Positions 26,501 through 35,266 of a stretch of DNA of 64,000 nt are shown one piece after another; positions within the stretch are counted from its first letter, which is position 1, and the number at the start of each line of letters is the position of its first letter. Both the position numbers and the translations under genes were made by a program. Location: contig NC_008271.1 in NCBI RefSeq assembly GCF_000014565.1, positions 124,001-188,000 on the forward strand, given 5' to 3'. The notes beneath the pieces are model-generated. The model did no database searches. It was given only the letters and a program-made list of their open reading frames with translations, and had not been told where the DNA came from. The stretch is from Rhodococcus jostii RHA1 (GTDB lineage Bacteria; Actinomycetota; Actinomycetes; Mycobacteriales; Mycobacteriaceae).

Positions 26501-26661
26501 CCGCGGGGCACCCTGACCCGAGAGCCGCTCGTCACGGCGAGCCCCGTGATCCTTCACTCAGGTTTCGCGGGTGACGTGAAACGTAGAGCGTAGGGATACG
26601 CATATTTTCGATGCAAAGAATAGTAGCGCGAACCTTCCACAGTATCTAGCCAAAGGGAATT

Positions 26662-28128
26662 ATGGGCCACGAAAAGAACGTCAAAAGTTTAGCCGGAAAG
26701 TATGATACGTCAAATCGGTATTCCAACTTCGGGCCAATTCTACAGTCCATTGAGATAAGTGGATTTCGCGGAATTCAACACTTGGAACTTGATCTCAAAT
26801 CTCCCATAACCGCTATCTCCGGATTAAATGGCACCGGAAAAAGCACCATCGCACAGCTGATGAGCTGTGGGTACAAAAAGGCGAGCACGGCTGCCCTAAG
26901 TCGCTACTATGTCAAAGATTTCTTCCCAATTTCTGCAGCCGATCCAGAGCCATTCTCAACGATTGCGAAAGTTGTATTCTCATATTGCGTGGAACGCGGC
27001 GCGGAAGCGCAGAAGGTCACTGTTAGCCGGAAGGAAAGTCAATGGTCGGGATATAAAAGACAACCTGAGCGCGCATGTTATTATGTAGGATTTACGCAAT
27101 TTATCCCAAAGGTAGAACGCCGGGATTTCTCGGTCTACGGTGCACATGAACTGACGCTTGGTGTCTCGACCGAATTGTCAGAAGAGGCTTCCGAAAACAT
27201 CGCAAAGATTCTCTCACTTCCATACGAGAATCTTGACTTTACTGAAGTATCCCACAAGGATCGAACTATGCAGTTAGCTATGGCTGTCAGGAGGGGTAAG
27301 CGCTACTCCGAGAACCATATGGGTTTCGGAGAAGGCCGGGTCGTGTACATGGTCACTGCAATGGAGTCCGCTCCGCTGCAAAGCCTCTTCGTTCTAGAGG
27401 AACCTGAGACCTCCTTGCACGGTGACGCGCAACGGAGATTGGCGCGCTATCTTGTAGACGTTTGCAGCAGACGGGGTCATCAAATAGTTATGACCACGCA
27501 CAGCAGCGCTATTCTAAGTCAACTGAACCGAAAGTCAGTGATCTATCTTCGACGAGATCGCGAGGGCGGCCTGACTGCGACCACTGGCCTGAGTACGTAT
27601 CAGATCGACTCTTATCTGCAAAGCGAAGATCGATCCAGTAACGGAAGCACGATTTGTGTGGAAGATCAGTTCGCGAAATGTTTCGCTACAGAGATCCTTA
27701 GAATCTGCAATGCGGACCTGCTTGGTGGATGCAACTTCATCACAATTGGAGGAGGACAGGAGATTCCAAAAGCGGTTGAGTTGCTCCGCGACGCAGGTCT
27801 GCGGGCTGTTGGAATTACCGACGGGGACATGAATCTCAAGGGCGAATATATTTCGCGTCTTCCTGGGACAATTCCGCCAGAGCGACTCGTCTTTGGCGAC
27901 CCGGCCGTAGCATCACACTTCGATGAACGTTATCGACTTGACTTGGACGAGGTGCTTGCGTCGATTGACGATCATCATGACTTCTCATTGGCGATTGCTC
28001 GCCACGCGTCAGTGGAAGCGAACGTCATTGCCACTGAATCCTGCATGGCTTACGTTGCCGCACGTGAGCCCAGCGAGTTTGATGAGCTCACCAACTTCCT
28101 GACCAAGACGCTAGGCGACCGCCGGTAG
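26662..28128 (+). CDS. OLD-family ATPase with C-terminal Toprim-like nuclease (defence candidate)
   Basis: 488 aa. RecF/SMC-type ATPase: Walker A SGLNGTGKSTIAQL near residue 55, signature region MGFGEGRVVYMVTAM, Walker B LFVLEEPETSLHGDAQRRLA, and the TTHSSAILSQL switch. The C-terminal ~170 residues look like a Toprim domain, with the acidic start ICVEDQFAKCFATEIL and ITDGD later. This is the layout of OLD-family nucleases, among them Gabija GajA and retron-associated effectors. No UvrD-like GajB gene follows. Codon use is clearly AT-richer than its neighbours, a sign of recent transfer. It stands alone between the hsd operon and an insertion sequence. Confidence 0.8.
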   Translation: MGHEKNVKSLAGKYDTSNRYSNFGPILQSIEISGFRGIQHLELDLKSPITAISGLNGTGKSTIAQLMSCGYKKASTAALSRYYVKDFFPISAADPEPFSTIAKVVFSYCVERGAEAQKVTVSRKESQWSGYKRQPERACYYVGFTQFIPKVERRDFSVYGAHELTLGVSTELSEEASENIAKILSLPYENLDFTEVSHKDRTMQLAMAVRRGKRYSENHMGFGEGRVVYMVTAMESAPLQSLFVLEEPETSLHGDAQRRLARYLVDVCSRRGHQIVMTTHSSAILSQLNRKSVIYLRRDREGGLTATTGLSTYQIDSYLQSEDRSSNGSTICVEDQFAKCFATEILRICNADLLGGCNFITIGGGQEIPKAVELLRDAGLRAVGITDGDMNLKGEYISRLPGTIPPERLVFGDPAVASHFDERYRLDLDEVLASIDDHHDFSLAIARHASVEANVIATESCMAYVAAREPSEFDELTNFLTKTLGDRR

Positions 28129-28445
28129 AATTTGGTTACCGGCCTTCACCTCAGATTGTCAATGCCGGTGCCTGCGACTGCCGCCCTACAGACGTAAGAA
28201 CGAGCGGTCGCAAAAGTTCACGCCCACACCGCTCCGCTGATTGACGTCTGTGGGATTTGGCCACCGAGGAGGTGAAAACGGGCTGAGCGACGATCTGCGG
28301 CCACCAGGGTTCGTTTTGGCCTAGGACATACCGGTACACCGGAGAACGGCGCTGTCAGTTTCAGAAGTGAGCTGCACGGCGGCCGGGACTGCCCCGGCTC
28401 TGGTTGACACCTGACCTGTGAGGGATCCGCCCTCACGGTGGAAGG

Positions 28446-28739
28446 ATGATCGACATGCCGAAGCCGTACCCGGAGGAGTTCCGCCGCGACGTCGTCGCCG
28501 TGGCCCGCAAACGCGAAGCCCCGCTGGAGCAGATCGCGAAGGATTTCGGGATCTCCGAGACCTGTCTGAAGAACTGGCTGCGCAAGGCCGACATCGAGAA
28601 CGGCACCCGACCCGGCCTCACACGAGACGAATCCGACGAGCTCCGCGAGGCCCGCAAACGTATCCGGCTGCTCGAACAGGAAACGGAGGTGATGCGCCGG
28701 GCGGTGGCCTACCTATCGCGCGATGTCAACCCAAAATGA
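28446..28739 (+). CDS. IS3-family transposase OrfA
   Basis: 97 aa. Helix-turn-helix domain (YPEEFRRDVVAVARKREAPL ... DFGISETCLKNWLRKAD) and a leucine-zipper-like helix (RKRIRLLEQETEVMRRAVAY). It binds the IS ends. orfB begins with an ATG overlapping the orfA stop (ATGA), the usual IS3 arrangement for translational coupling or -1 frameshifting. Confidence 0.93.
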   Translation: MIDMPKPYPEEFRRDVVAVARKREAPLEQIAKDFGISETCLKNWLRKADIENGTRPGLTRDESDELREARKRIRLLEQETEVMRRAVAYLSRDVNPK

Positions 28740-29600
28740 TGTTCCCGCTGGTCCGTGAACTTGCCGCCGACGGTGTCGCCGTCGCGGTGACCTGCCGGGT
28801 GCTGGGATTCTCCCGGCAAGCGTTCTACAAGTGGAACACCGATCCCGTGTCCCGACGGGACTGGGACGATGCCCATCTGATCAACGCCGCACTCGATATC
28901 CACGCCGGCGACCCGGAGTTCGGATACCGCTTCATCGCCGACGAACTACCCACCCACGGCATCGTCGCCGGCGAGAACCGCGTCCACCGGCTGTGTTCGC
29001 AGCAGCGGATCTTCTCGGTGGTCGCGAAGAAGCGCGGCCTTGCTCGTCGATCCGGGCCACCGGTCCATGACGACCTGGTCAGGCGGCAGTTCACCGCGAA
29101 GCAGCCCGACCGGTTGTGGTTGACCGACATCACCGAGCACTGGACCGATGAGGGCAAGCTCTACCTCTGCGCGATCAAGGACTGCTTCTCCACCGAAGAT
29201 CGTCGGCTATTCGATCGCCGACCGGATGACCGCGGACCTGGCGTGTGCGGCGCTGCGAAATGCCATTGCGCTCCGCAACCCGGACGGCACCGTCGTACAT
29301 TCCGATCGCGGCAGCCAGTTCCGTTCCGGAATCTTCGTAGAATTGCTGGACCGCAATGGTTTACAAGGATCAATGGGGAAGGTGGGGGCATGTGGTGACA
29401 ATGCCGCGATGGAATCGTTCTTCGCGTTGCTGCAACGCAACGTCCTCGACCGGCGCCACTGGAGCAGCCGTGAGGAACTACGGTTGGCGATCGTCGAGTG
29501 GATCGAGAAGACCTACCACCGGCGGCGCCGGCAACGCGGTCTCGGTCGACTGACACCCGTCGAATATGAGACGCTCCATCACACCGTACACGCGGCCTGA
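28736..29600 (+). pseudogene. IS3-family transposase OrfB, frameshifted
   Basis: The first part (28736-~29195) holds the HTH_21-type region and the start of the DDE integrase domain (RLWLTDITEHWTDEGKLYLC, first Asp). At about 29195 (CTTCTCCACCGAAGATCGTC) one extra base shifts the frame. The second part continues in another frame as KIVGYSIADRMTADLACAAL, VVHSDRGSQFRSG (second Asp) and NAAMESFFALLQRN (Glu). The expected join is CFSNKIVGYS. Unless programmed shifting occurs here, which is not the usual IS3 site, the transposase is inactive. Confidence 0.85.
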
Positions 29601-29883
29601 AACTGCACACCCCGTGTGTCAACCAGGGCGGGGGCAGTCCCGCCTGGGAGTTTCCGGGTCCAGGTCCAGGTCGGGTCCATGCAGTGGTCTTCTGATCCTC
29701 CGCAGTCAGGAGTGCTGTGCACCACGTGACGTCACCACGTACGCCGGGCGGACGCCTGAGGACTCTCCGCTTCGCCGATAGTCGTGATCCGCGCAGGGGG
29801 CGCGCGTGCCCGAAAGCGCCGGTGGGCGGAGGTAACTCGTCCATCTGAGACGACGATTCCCTCGACCGCCCCATTGCCATGCC

Positions 29884-30210
29884 TCAAGTGACCTGTTGCC
29901 CGGACGAACGCCTGAGCTGTCTGCGTTCTTCTTCGGACAAGCCGCCCCACACACCATGGGTCTCATTCGCCTCTAGAGCGTGCCGCAAACAAGCTTCCTT
30001 CACCGGGCACTTTCTACACACGCGTTTGGCGTGACGTAGACGCCAGTCCCGTGGATCACCGCGCTCGTTGTCGAGGTAGTAGAAAAGTGAGGTGTCGACC
30101 GAGCGACATGCGGCGTGCCGTTGCCATTCCCACGATTCGACGATCGGCGGAGGCAGTTTTAGAAGTTTTGCAGGCAACTGCAACCTTTCCTGATGTGTCC
30201 GACCGTTCAC
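29884..30210 (-). CDS. WhiB-family iron-sulfur transcription regulator
   Basis: 108 aa. The four Cys ligands of a 4Fe-4S cluster are visible: C35 (RHAACRSVD), then CRKCPVKEAC, followed by the GVWGG turn and a basic tail (RRQLRRSS) for DNA or sigma-factor contact. WhiB proteins act with the sigma-A region 4 and respond to redox or NO. It borders the catabolic island, but nothing ties it to those genes except position. Confidence 0.92.
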   Translation of the reverse strand: MNGRTHQERLQLPAKLLKLPPPIVESWEWQRHAACRSVDTSLFYYLDNERGDPRDWRLRHAKRVCRKCPVKEACLRHALEANETHGVWGGLSEEERRQLRRSSGQQVT

Positions 30211-30238
30211 CTACCGGCAAACGGTGACGATGCAGAGA

Positions 30239-31795
30239 TCACTGCCCGATCACGTCCACAGTGGCATTCCGAAGGACATTCTTTTGAATCTTGCCTGTGG
30301 ACGTCCGGGGTAAGTTTGCGAAGATGATCTTCTTAGGCACCTTGAAGCGTGCCAGGTGTTGACGTGCGAACTCAACCAACTCCTCTTCGTGGACCTCCGT
30401 TCCGGGGCGGACCGTGACGAATGCAATTGGCACCTCCCCCCACCGGTCGTGGGGGATCCCCACCACCGCACTTTCCACGACAGCTGGATGGCTGTCGAGA
30501 ACACGCTCGACCTCCACCGAGGCGATATTCTCTCCACCGGAGATGATCACGTCCTTGAGACGGTCACGGATCTCCACGTAGCCGTCGGCATGCATGACTG
30601 CCAGATCGCCGGTGCGCAGCCATCCGTCGACGTTGGCCGCGGCAGTCGCGGCATCGTCGCGGTAGTAGCCCAACATGATGTTGTTGCCCTCGATGATGAG
30701 CTCGCCGATCGCTTGCCCGTCGGGCTCGACGTCCTTCCCGGCTGAATCCACCACCCGGGCGCCGCCCGTGATGACGTTGGGGACACCCTGGCGGGCCTGC
30801 TTCTCGGCTGCGGCCTGATCACCGAGTGAATCCCACTCGGGTTGCCACAGGTTGATGATCGCCGGCCCGAACGTCTCGGTCATTCCGTACAGATGGGTGA
30901 TCTGCATATTCAGCTTCACCATCCTCCGGAGGAGTGTCGGAGACGGTGGTGCGCCACCGGTCGACACCTTGACCGGATTCGCCGTGGGACCGTCGGCCGC
31001 CGCCGCATGTTCGGCGATCATCGACAGGACCGTTGGAGCCGCACTGAAGTGGGTGGCACCTTCTCGGATGTGTCTCCAGATCTCGCTGGGGTCGACGGCC
31101 CGGAGACAGACGTGTGTTCCACCGGCAGCCGTGACGGCCCAGGGGAAGCACCATCCGTTGCAGTGGAACATCGGCAGGGTCCACAGGTAGCGTGAGCCGG
31201 GTCCCAGACCCATGTGGTAGGTCATCGCGAGTGCCTGCAAGTAGGCGCCGCGATGGTGGTACATCACGCCTTTGGGGCGACCGGTGGTGCCGCTCGTGTA
31301 GTTGATCGCCAGAAGCGTCCTATCGTCGTCGGACTCGACTCTGGCCGGCTCCGCGGACACGAGTTCCGTCTCGTAGGCACTGTCACTCCCGTCCGCCTGC
31401 AGCAGCGGGATGTTTCGTCTTGCGGCAAGCGATCCGGCTATGTCTGCGAACTCATGAGTGGCGACCAGCAATGTCGCACCTGAATGCTCCAGAATGTAGT
31501 CGAGTTCGGGTTCGGACAGTCGAATGTTGAGTGGGACCAGGACCGCACCTCGCAGGGGCACCGCGTTATGCAGTTCGAGCATGATGTGGCTGTTCGTGCA
31601 CAACACGGCCACGCGGTCGCCCACGCCTATCCCCCGAGCCGCGAGCACGCCCGTGAGCCTGTTCGAGCGTTCGGCGAATTCCCGATAGGTGAAGGTCAGG
31701 TCACCATCGATGATGGCATTGCGGTGCGCGACGGTAACCGCTGCGCGATCCAGATACTGGGTCGGTGTCAGAACCGCGAAATTGCTCAGAGTCAT
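30239..31795 (-). CDS. Acyl-CoA synthetase (AMP-forming)
   Basis: 518 aa. P-loop NYTSGTTGRPKGVMYHHRG, LYGMTETFG, then DGWLRTGDLAVMHADGYVEI and RLKDVIISGGENIASVEVE, ending with the catalytic Lys in PRTSTGKIQK. It activates a carboxylic acid to its CoA thioester via the adenylate; the acid is unknown. Overall it is like the medium-chain or aromatic-acid ligases of the FadD/AcsA type. It is the last gene of a leftward unit: alpha/beta hydrolase, YciI-like protein, this ligase (27-bp gap). Confidence 0.92.
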   Translation of the reverse strand: MTLSNFAVLTPTQYLDRAAVTVAHRNAIIDGDLTFTYREFAERSNRLTGVLAARGIGVGDRVAVLCTNSHIMLELHNAVPLRGAVLVPLNIRLSEPELDYILEHSGATLLVATHEFADIAGSLAARRNIPLLQADGSDSAYETELVSAEPARVESDDDRTLLAINYTSGTTGRPKGVMYHHRGAYLQALAMTYHMGLGPGSRYLWTLPMFHCNGWCFPWAVTAAGGTHVCLRAVDPSEIWRHIREGATHFSAAPTVLSMIAEHAAAADGPTANPVKVSTGGAPPSPTLLRRMVKLNMQITHLYGMTETFGPAIINLWQPEWDSLGDQAAAEKQARQGVPNVITGGARVVDSAGKDVEPDGQAIGELIIEGNNIMLGYYRDDAATAAANVDGWLRTGDLAVMHADGYVEIRDRLKDVIISGGENIASVEVERVLDSHPAVVESAVVGIPHDRWGEVPIAFVTVRPGTEVHEEELVEFARQHLARFKVPKKIIFANLPRTSTGKIQKNVLRNATVDVIGQ

Positions 31796-31822
31796 ATGAC
31801 CGCTCCTCGCGTCGTGGGCAAT

Positions 31823-32128
31823 TCAGAAGTGGCGGGGGTATGCAACTCCGATTTCATGGACGTGTATCGCCCGCACGAGTCCGGCGCGTACCACGGGATC
31901 TGCGGTTGCCCATTGCATGGCCTTTCCCCGCGAGTCGGCCTCGACGAGGAGCACGCCCCGGTCCACCGGATCCCGAACTGCTCCCGCGAATCGGAGCGTG
32001 CCCGTCTCGAAGCTGTCGTCGAGATAGGCCCTGTGGTCCTGTCGGATCTCCTCGCGACGCCGCTCGATCTCGGGCACATAGAGGTATTCGACGAGGAATG
32101 TTCCTTCCGTGCCACCCTCCTGTGTCAT
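31823..32128 (-). CDS. YciI-like (dimeric ferredoxin-like fold) protein
   Basis: 101 aa. YCII signature: the His-Asp region EEIRQDHRAYLDDSFETGTL, then RFAGAVRDPVDRGVLLVEAD and DPVVRAGLVRAIHVHEI. Members resemble muconolactone isomerase or dehalogenase-like small enzymes of catabolic clusters; the reaction here is not known. Its ATG overlaps the stop of the alpha/beta hydrolase gene by 4 bp, indicating tight coupling. Confidence 0.8.
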   Translation of the reverse strand: MTQEGGTEGTFLVEYLYVPEIERRREEIRQDHRAYLDDSFETGTLRFAGAVRDPVDRGVLLVEADSRGKAMQWATADPVVRAGLVRAIHVHEIGVAYPRHF

Positions 32129-33024
32129 GCGACGTGTTCCTTCAGGAACTCAACGACCTTGGCCATCAGGCCGTCCCGCTCCTGGGGCTGGTAGATATCG
32201 TGGTGCGTCATGCCGGACAGCTCGATGAGCTTCTTGGGCCCGGTGGCTGCCTCATAGAGTTCGACGGTGTAGTCGTACGATGTCAATCCGTCCTCGTCGA
32301 CGCCGACGAGGAGCAGTGCCTTGTCGCCGAGCCGCTTCGCGTAGTCGACGGACCGGAATGCCATGATCGCATCCGCCGAGGCGAGATCGAGCTGGAAGGC
32401 ACGATCGGGCCAGTTCTCACGCAGGTACTGCTCGTGCTTCTCCGATTCGGGGTCGCGGACCATGATGACTTCCGGTTCGACGACCTCGGACACGCCCGTG
32501 AGCAGTCGGTTCCGACGGTCCTTCTCGAGGAGGTGCTGGAATTCGATCCACTCCCAGTTGCGACGAAGAGAACGGAGCCAGTGTCCGCAGTCCGAAATAC
32601 CAACCGCACACACCGCCGCACGCATCTTCGGATCGAGTGCCGCAGCAGCGATCGCGATACCTCCACCGAAGCTCGTGCCGTAGACGCCGACACGTTCTGG
32701 ATCGACCTCATCACGGGTCCGCAGGTATGCAGCGGCAGCGAGGGCGTCCTCCACCTGCTCGAGCGGATGAAGTCGATTACGGGGCCCGTCGCTCTCGCCG
32801 AAACCGCGGTAATCGAAGGTCACGCATGCGAAACCGGCCGCCGCGATGGCCCTGGCGATGTCGGCCACGAAGAAGGCCTTGATACCACCGAAACCGTGGG
32901 CGACGACAACTGCCGGCGCGGGCACACCCAATCCGGGAGGAAGGAACAACTCGGCTGCGATTCGTGTTCCGTCACTGTAGAATTCGACCTCAGTCACAGC
33001 GACATCTTCCGGCTTGACCTGCAC
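32125..33024 (-). CDS. Alpha/beta hydrolase (S15/dienelactone-hydrolase-like)
   Basis: 299 aa from GTG 33022-33024, which has a GAGGAG site; the open frame extends upstream but is not protein-like there. Oxyanion region VVVAHGFGGIKAFF, nucleophile GVYGTSFGGGIAIA (Ser in GTSFGG), and a C-terminal acid and His (LVGVDEDGLTS, SGMTHHDIYQ). It probably cleaves an ester, lactone or C-C bond in the pathway. First gene of the leftward unit; an operator-like palindrome lies 164 bp upstream. Confidence 0.88.
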   Translation of the reverse strand: MQVKPEDVAVTEVEFYSDGTRIAAELFLPPGLGVPAPAVVVAHGFGGIKAFFVADIARAIAAAGFACVTFDYRGFGESDGPRNRLHPLEQVEDALAAAAYLRTRDEVDPERVGVYGTSFGGGIAIAAAALDPKMRAAVCAVGISDCGHWLRSLRRNWEWIEFQHLLEKDRRNRLLTGVSEVVEPEVIMVRDPESEKHEQYLRENWPDRAFQLDLASADAIMAFRSVDYAKRLGDKALLLVGVDEDGLTSYDYTVELYEAATGPKKLIELSGMTHHDIYQPQERDGLMAKVVEFLKEHVA

Positions 33025-33187
33025 AACGACTCCTCTCACAACTCCGAACGTGTCGGAGACTTCTCTCGGGCTGACCTGGCGCCCAGGACGTATCCGCAGC
33101 ACCGGATTTCGCGATGAGTCACATTGGGTGTGACACCTCGTTCGGCGGCCGATCCGGCCGAGCACTATCCGTCAGGGTGAACATATC

Positions 33188-33200
33188 GTATACCGAATAC
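33188..33200 (-). promoter_or_regulatory. Operator-like palindrome GTATACCGAATAC
   Basis: This 13-bp site belongs to the same motif found at three other promoters in the window. On the minus strand it reads GTATTCGGTATAC, so a -10-like TACGAT follows the motif's end; the matching -35 (ATGTAC) is weak. It probably controls the hydrolase/YciI/ligase unit. Confidence 0.55.
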
Positions 33201-33261
33201 CGATTGCGTACATGGCGGACTCGATCGAAAACGCTGCACAGGCGGTTCGCCGAGCAACTGC

Positions 33262-34056
33262 TCACTCACCACCGCCGAACGCGACCATGGGGGACGCTCC
33301 GCCACTGACAGTCAAGGTTTGGCCGGTGATGTACGAGGCGGAATCGGACGCCAGGAACAGGCCCGTGTCCACAATCTCTTCCATCCGTGCTGCGCGCCCC
33401 ATCGGGACGAGCCGTCGAACGATCTCGTCCCGCCCGGTGCCGGCGGTTGCCCGGGAGGACGGGGTGTCGACGAAACCCGGAACGATCGAGTTCACCGTGA
33501 CTCCGCGGCTCGCACCCTGCGCGGCCAACGAGGTGGTCAGACCGAGGAGACCAGCTTTCGAAGCACCGACGTGCGTCGTCTCCGGAGACGCCCACCACAC
33601 GTTGAGCCCGGAAACGTTGATGACTCTGCCGAAACCACGCTCCATCATCGAAGGCATCAGCTGCCTCGCCAGCAGATACGGAGCCCGCAGGTTGACCGCA
33701 ACCGTGTGATCCCACTCCTCCAGTTCGAGATCCTGAGGAAGATGATGAGAACGAACACCGGCATTGTTGACGAGGACGTCGATAGGCCCGAGCTCCGCGA
33801 CGATGCGCGACACCGCACCTTCCAGAGCCACGGCGTCCGCCAGATCCGCAAGCTGTCCGGACACAGGCACCCCGGTATCCCTCAGGTCGTCGACCGCCTT
33901 TTCGAGAGCCGCGGCATTCGACCCACCCAACACACCCACCGAGGCGCCCGCCCGCGCAAACGCGGAGGCGAATACATAGCCAAGATTGCTCGTGCCCCCG
34001 GAGACGAGAACCGTGCATCCACTGAAGTCAAATTCGATTGTTGCATTTGGCGACAA
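33262..34056 (-). CDS. SDR-family protein lacking the catalytic Tyr
   Basis: 264 aa. TTG start at 34054-34056 with GGAGG at good spacing. Rossmann fold with a cofactor loop VSGGTSNLGYVFASAF, NNAGVRSHH, and Ser in RVINVSGLNVWW. The usual YxxxK motif reads VGASK (ETTHVGASKAGL): the Lys is present but Tyr is replaced by Val. The C-terminus SYITGQTLTVSGGASPM is typical for the family. It may be a non-canonical reductase or isomerase, or an inactive partner. Divergent from the cupin gene. Confidence 0.85.
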   Translation of the reverse strand: MSPNATIEFDFSGCTVLVSGGTSNLGYVFASAFARAGASVGVLGGSNAAALEKAVDDLRDTGVPVSGQLADLADAVALEGAVSRIVAELGPIDVLVNNAGVRSHHLPQDLELEEWDHTVAVNLRAPYLLARQLMPSMMERGFGRVINVSGLNVWWASPETTHVGASKAGLLGLTTSLAAQGASRGVTVNSIVPGFVDTPSSRATAGTGRDEIVRRLVPMGRAARMEEIVDTGLFLASDSASYITGQTLTVSGGASPMVAFGGGE

Positions 34057-34248
34057 GACTGAAATCCTCCGTTGGTCGGTCGAGGTCGGCGATCCTTCAG
34101 GCGCCGGGCGTTCGACGAGTGGGCCACGTACCTGCAGATTGCAGAGCAATACCACTCGCCCGAACACCCGGAAGCCGCTCCCGCACGGCTTCCGAATTGG
34201 TAGCGCACCGCTCACCACGGCCGACGCTACACCCGGTGAGCACTGGTA

Positions 34249-34292
34249 ATGTGGGCTTGACCACAAACTGTATCCAGAATACGGTATGCGTA
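34249..34292 (+). promoter_or_regulatory. Promoter with operator and CRP-like site for the cupin/F420 operon
   Basis: -35 TTGACC (34257-34262), 17-bp spacer, -10 TACGGT (34280-34285). The palindromic operator GAATACGGTATGC (34277-34289) covers the -10, and a second overlapping copy, GTATCCAGAATAC, starts at 34270. TGTGG-N6-CCACA (34250-34265) overlaps the -35 and resembles a CRP-family site. The 44-bp block matches 42 of 44 bases in the promoter of the ABC transporter at 53015-53058 (other strand). Confidence 0.75.
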
Positions 34293-34366
34293 TTGGTGCC
34301 TCTTCGGGCGGCAGCAACGCACGCAATGCTGCGAGTGGCACAACACAGAAATGGGGCTCATAGGCC

Positions 34367-35227
34367 ATGGCCGAATCGAATTCATTCCCGGTGACTCACC
34401 TCTCCTGGCGAGAGACACGCCGGGAAGCGAATTGGGATCTCCCTGACGCCGAGAAGTGGGGTCTGCACCGAGCCCACTATCCCGAACTGGTCGGCGAGAC
34501 GTTCACGGCGCACATGGTCCAGCTGCCCTCATCCCAGTCCGTCCCGGAGCGCACATCCGACGCCAGCGTGGTCTATGTCGGGGTCAAGGGTGAATTGGAG
34601 TTCCGCATCGGAGAGGAACGGATCGTCGTCGGGCCGCGTGACGTTCTGACGGTGCCCAACGGTCTCCCCCATTCGTGTGCCAACCACGATTTCGAGTCCG
34701 CACTCTTCGTCTCCGTGACGACCACCGCCGAGGAGGACGATGCCTCGGCACTCTCCGGCCCTCACCTCCTGCCGTGGATGGACTACCGACGGCAATTCCG
34801 GTCGGCCATTCTCCCCCATGCGATGGAATACGGACATCACCGGTTGTCCGCCCCGCACACCCCGCTGCGGAGTCTGCTCGGGCACACCGTCAGGATTCCC
34901 ACGAATCAGGCGAGCCCATGGCACGGCATCCCGCGGGACCTGCTGTTCGTGCAGTTCTCGGGCGAGGTCGAGTTCTCTCTCGCCGGGCGCAAGTGCCTTC
35001 TCGAGCCGTACGACCTGATGTTGGTCCGTGCCCGGACCCCATACAGCTACGCCAACTTCGGCACAGAGGACGGCCTCTTCTTCGACATCGGCGGACGCAT
35101 CCTGGTCCAGGGTGAGACCTCCACCTACTACGAGTCGGATCCGGGCTGGCCGATCAACCCAGAGGTCGGCACGTACAAGATCGTGACAGATGATCCAGCG
35201 TTCCGCGCCATCTACGGCAGCCGCTGA
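34367..35227 (+). CDS. Bicupin-domain protein
   Basis: 286 aa with two cupin folds. The first has VYVGVKGELEFRIGEERIVV and VPNGLPHSCANHDFE; the second has LLFVQFSGEVEFSLAGRKCL and ARTPYSYANFGTEDGLFFDI. The overall layout resembles gentisate-dioxygenase-like bicupins, but the HxH metal motif is not clear, so an enzyme activity cannot be assigned. First gene of the rightward operon controlled by the promoter at 34249-34292. Confidence 0.75.
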   Translation: MAESNSFPVTHLSWRETRREANWDLPDAEKWGLHRAHYPELVGETFTAHMVQLPSSQSVPERTSDASVVYVGVKGELEFRIGEERIVVGPRDVLTVPNGLPHSCANHDFESALFVSVTTTAEEDDASALSGPHLLPWMDYRRQFRSAILPHAMEYGHHRLSAPHTPLRSLLGHTVRIPTNQASPWHGIPRDLLFVQFSGEVEFSLAGRKCLLEPYDLMLVRARTPYSYANFGTEDGLFFDIGGRILVQGETSTYYESDPGWPINPEVGTYKIVTDDPAFRAIYGSR

Positions 35228-35266
35228 CGCCCCTATACACCGAAATCGCAGGAAGAGGTGGCCGCC

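Larger units (their letters stand above)
28385..29641 (+). mobile_element. IS3-family insertion sequence
   Basis: 1257 bp. The 26-bp ends (28385-28410 and 29616-29641) are inverted copies with two mismatches: GGGACTGCCCCGGCTCTGGT at the left against GGGACTGCCCCCGCCCTGGT at the right, both followed by TGACAC. The 3-bp GCC occurs directly outside both ends and is the target duplication. It contains orfA and a frameshifted orfB. The intact ends mean it could still be moved by a related transposase. Confidence 0.9.

Noticed and set aside
29148..29260. Programmed frameshift within IS3 orfB
   Set aside because: The known IS3 shift lies at the orfA/orfB junction, where the usual ATGA overlap is present. 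The break near 29195 lies in the middle of the DDE domain with no slippery run, so a plain mutation is more likely.
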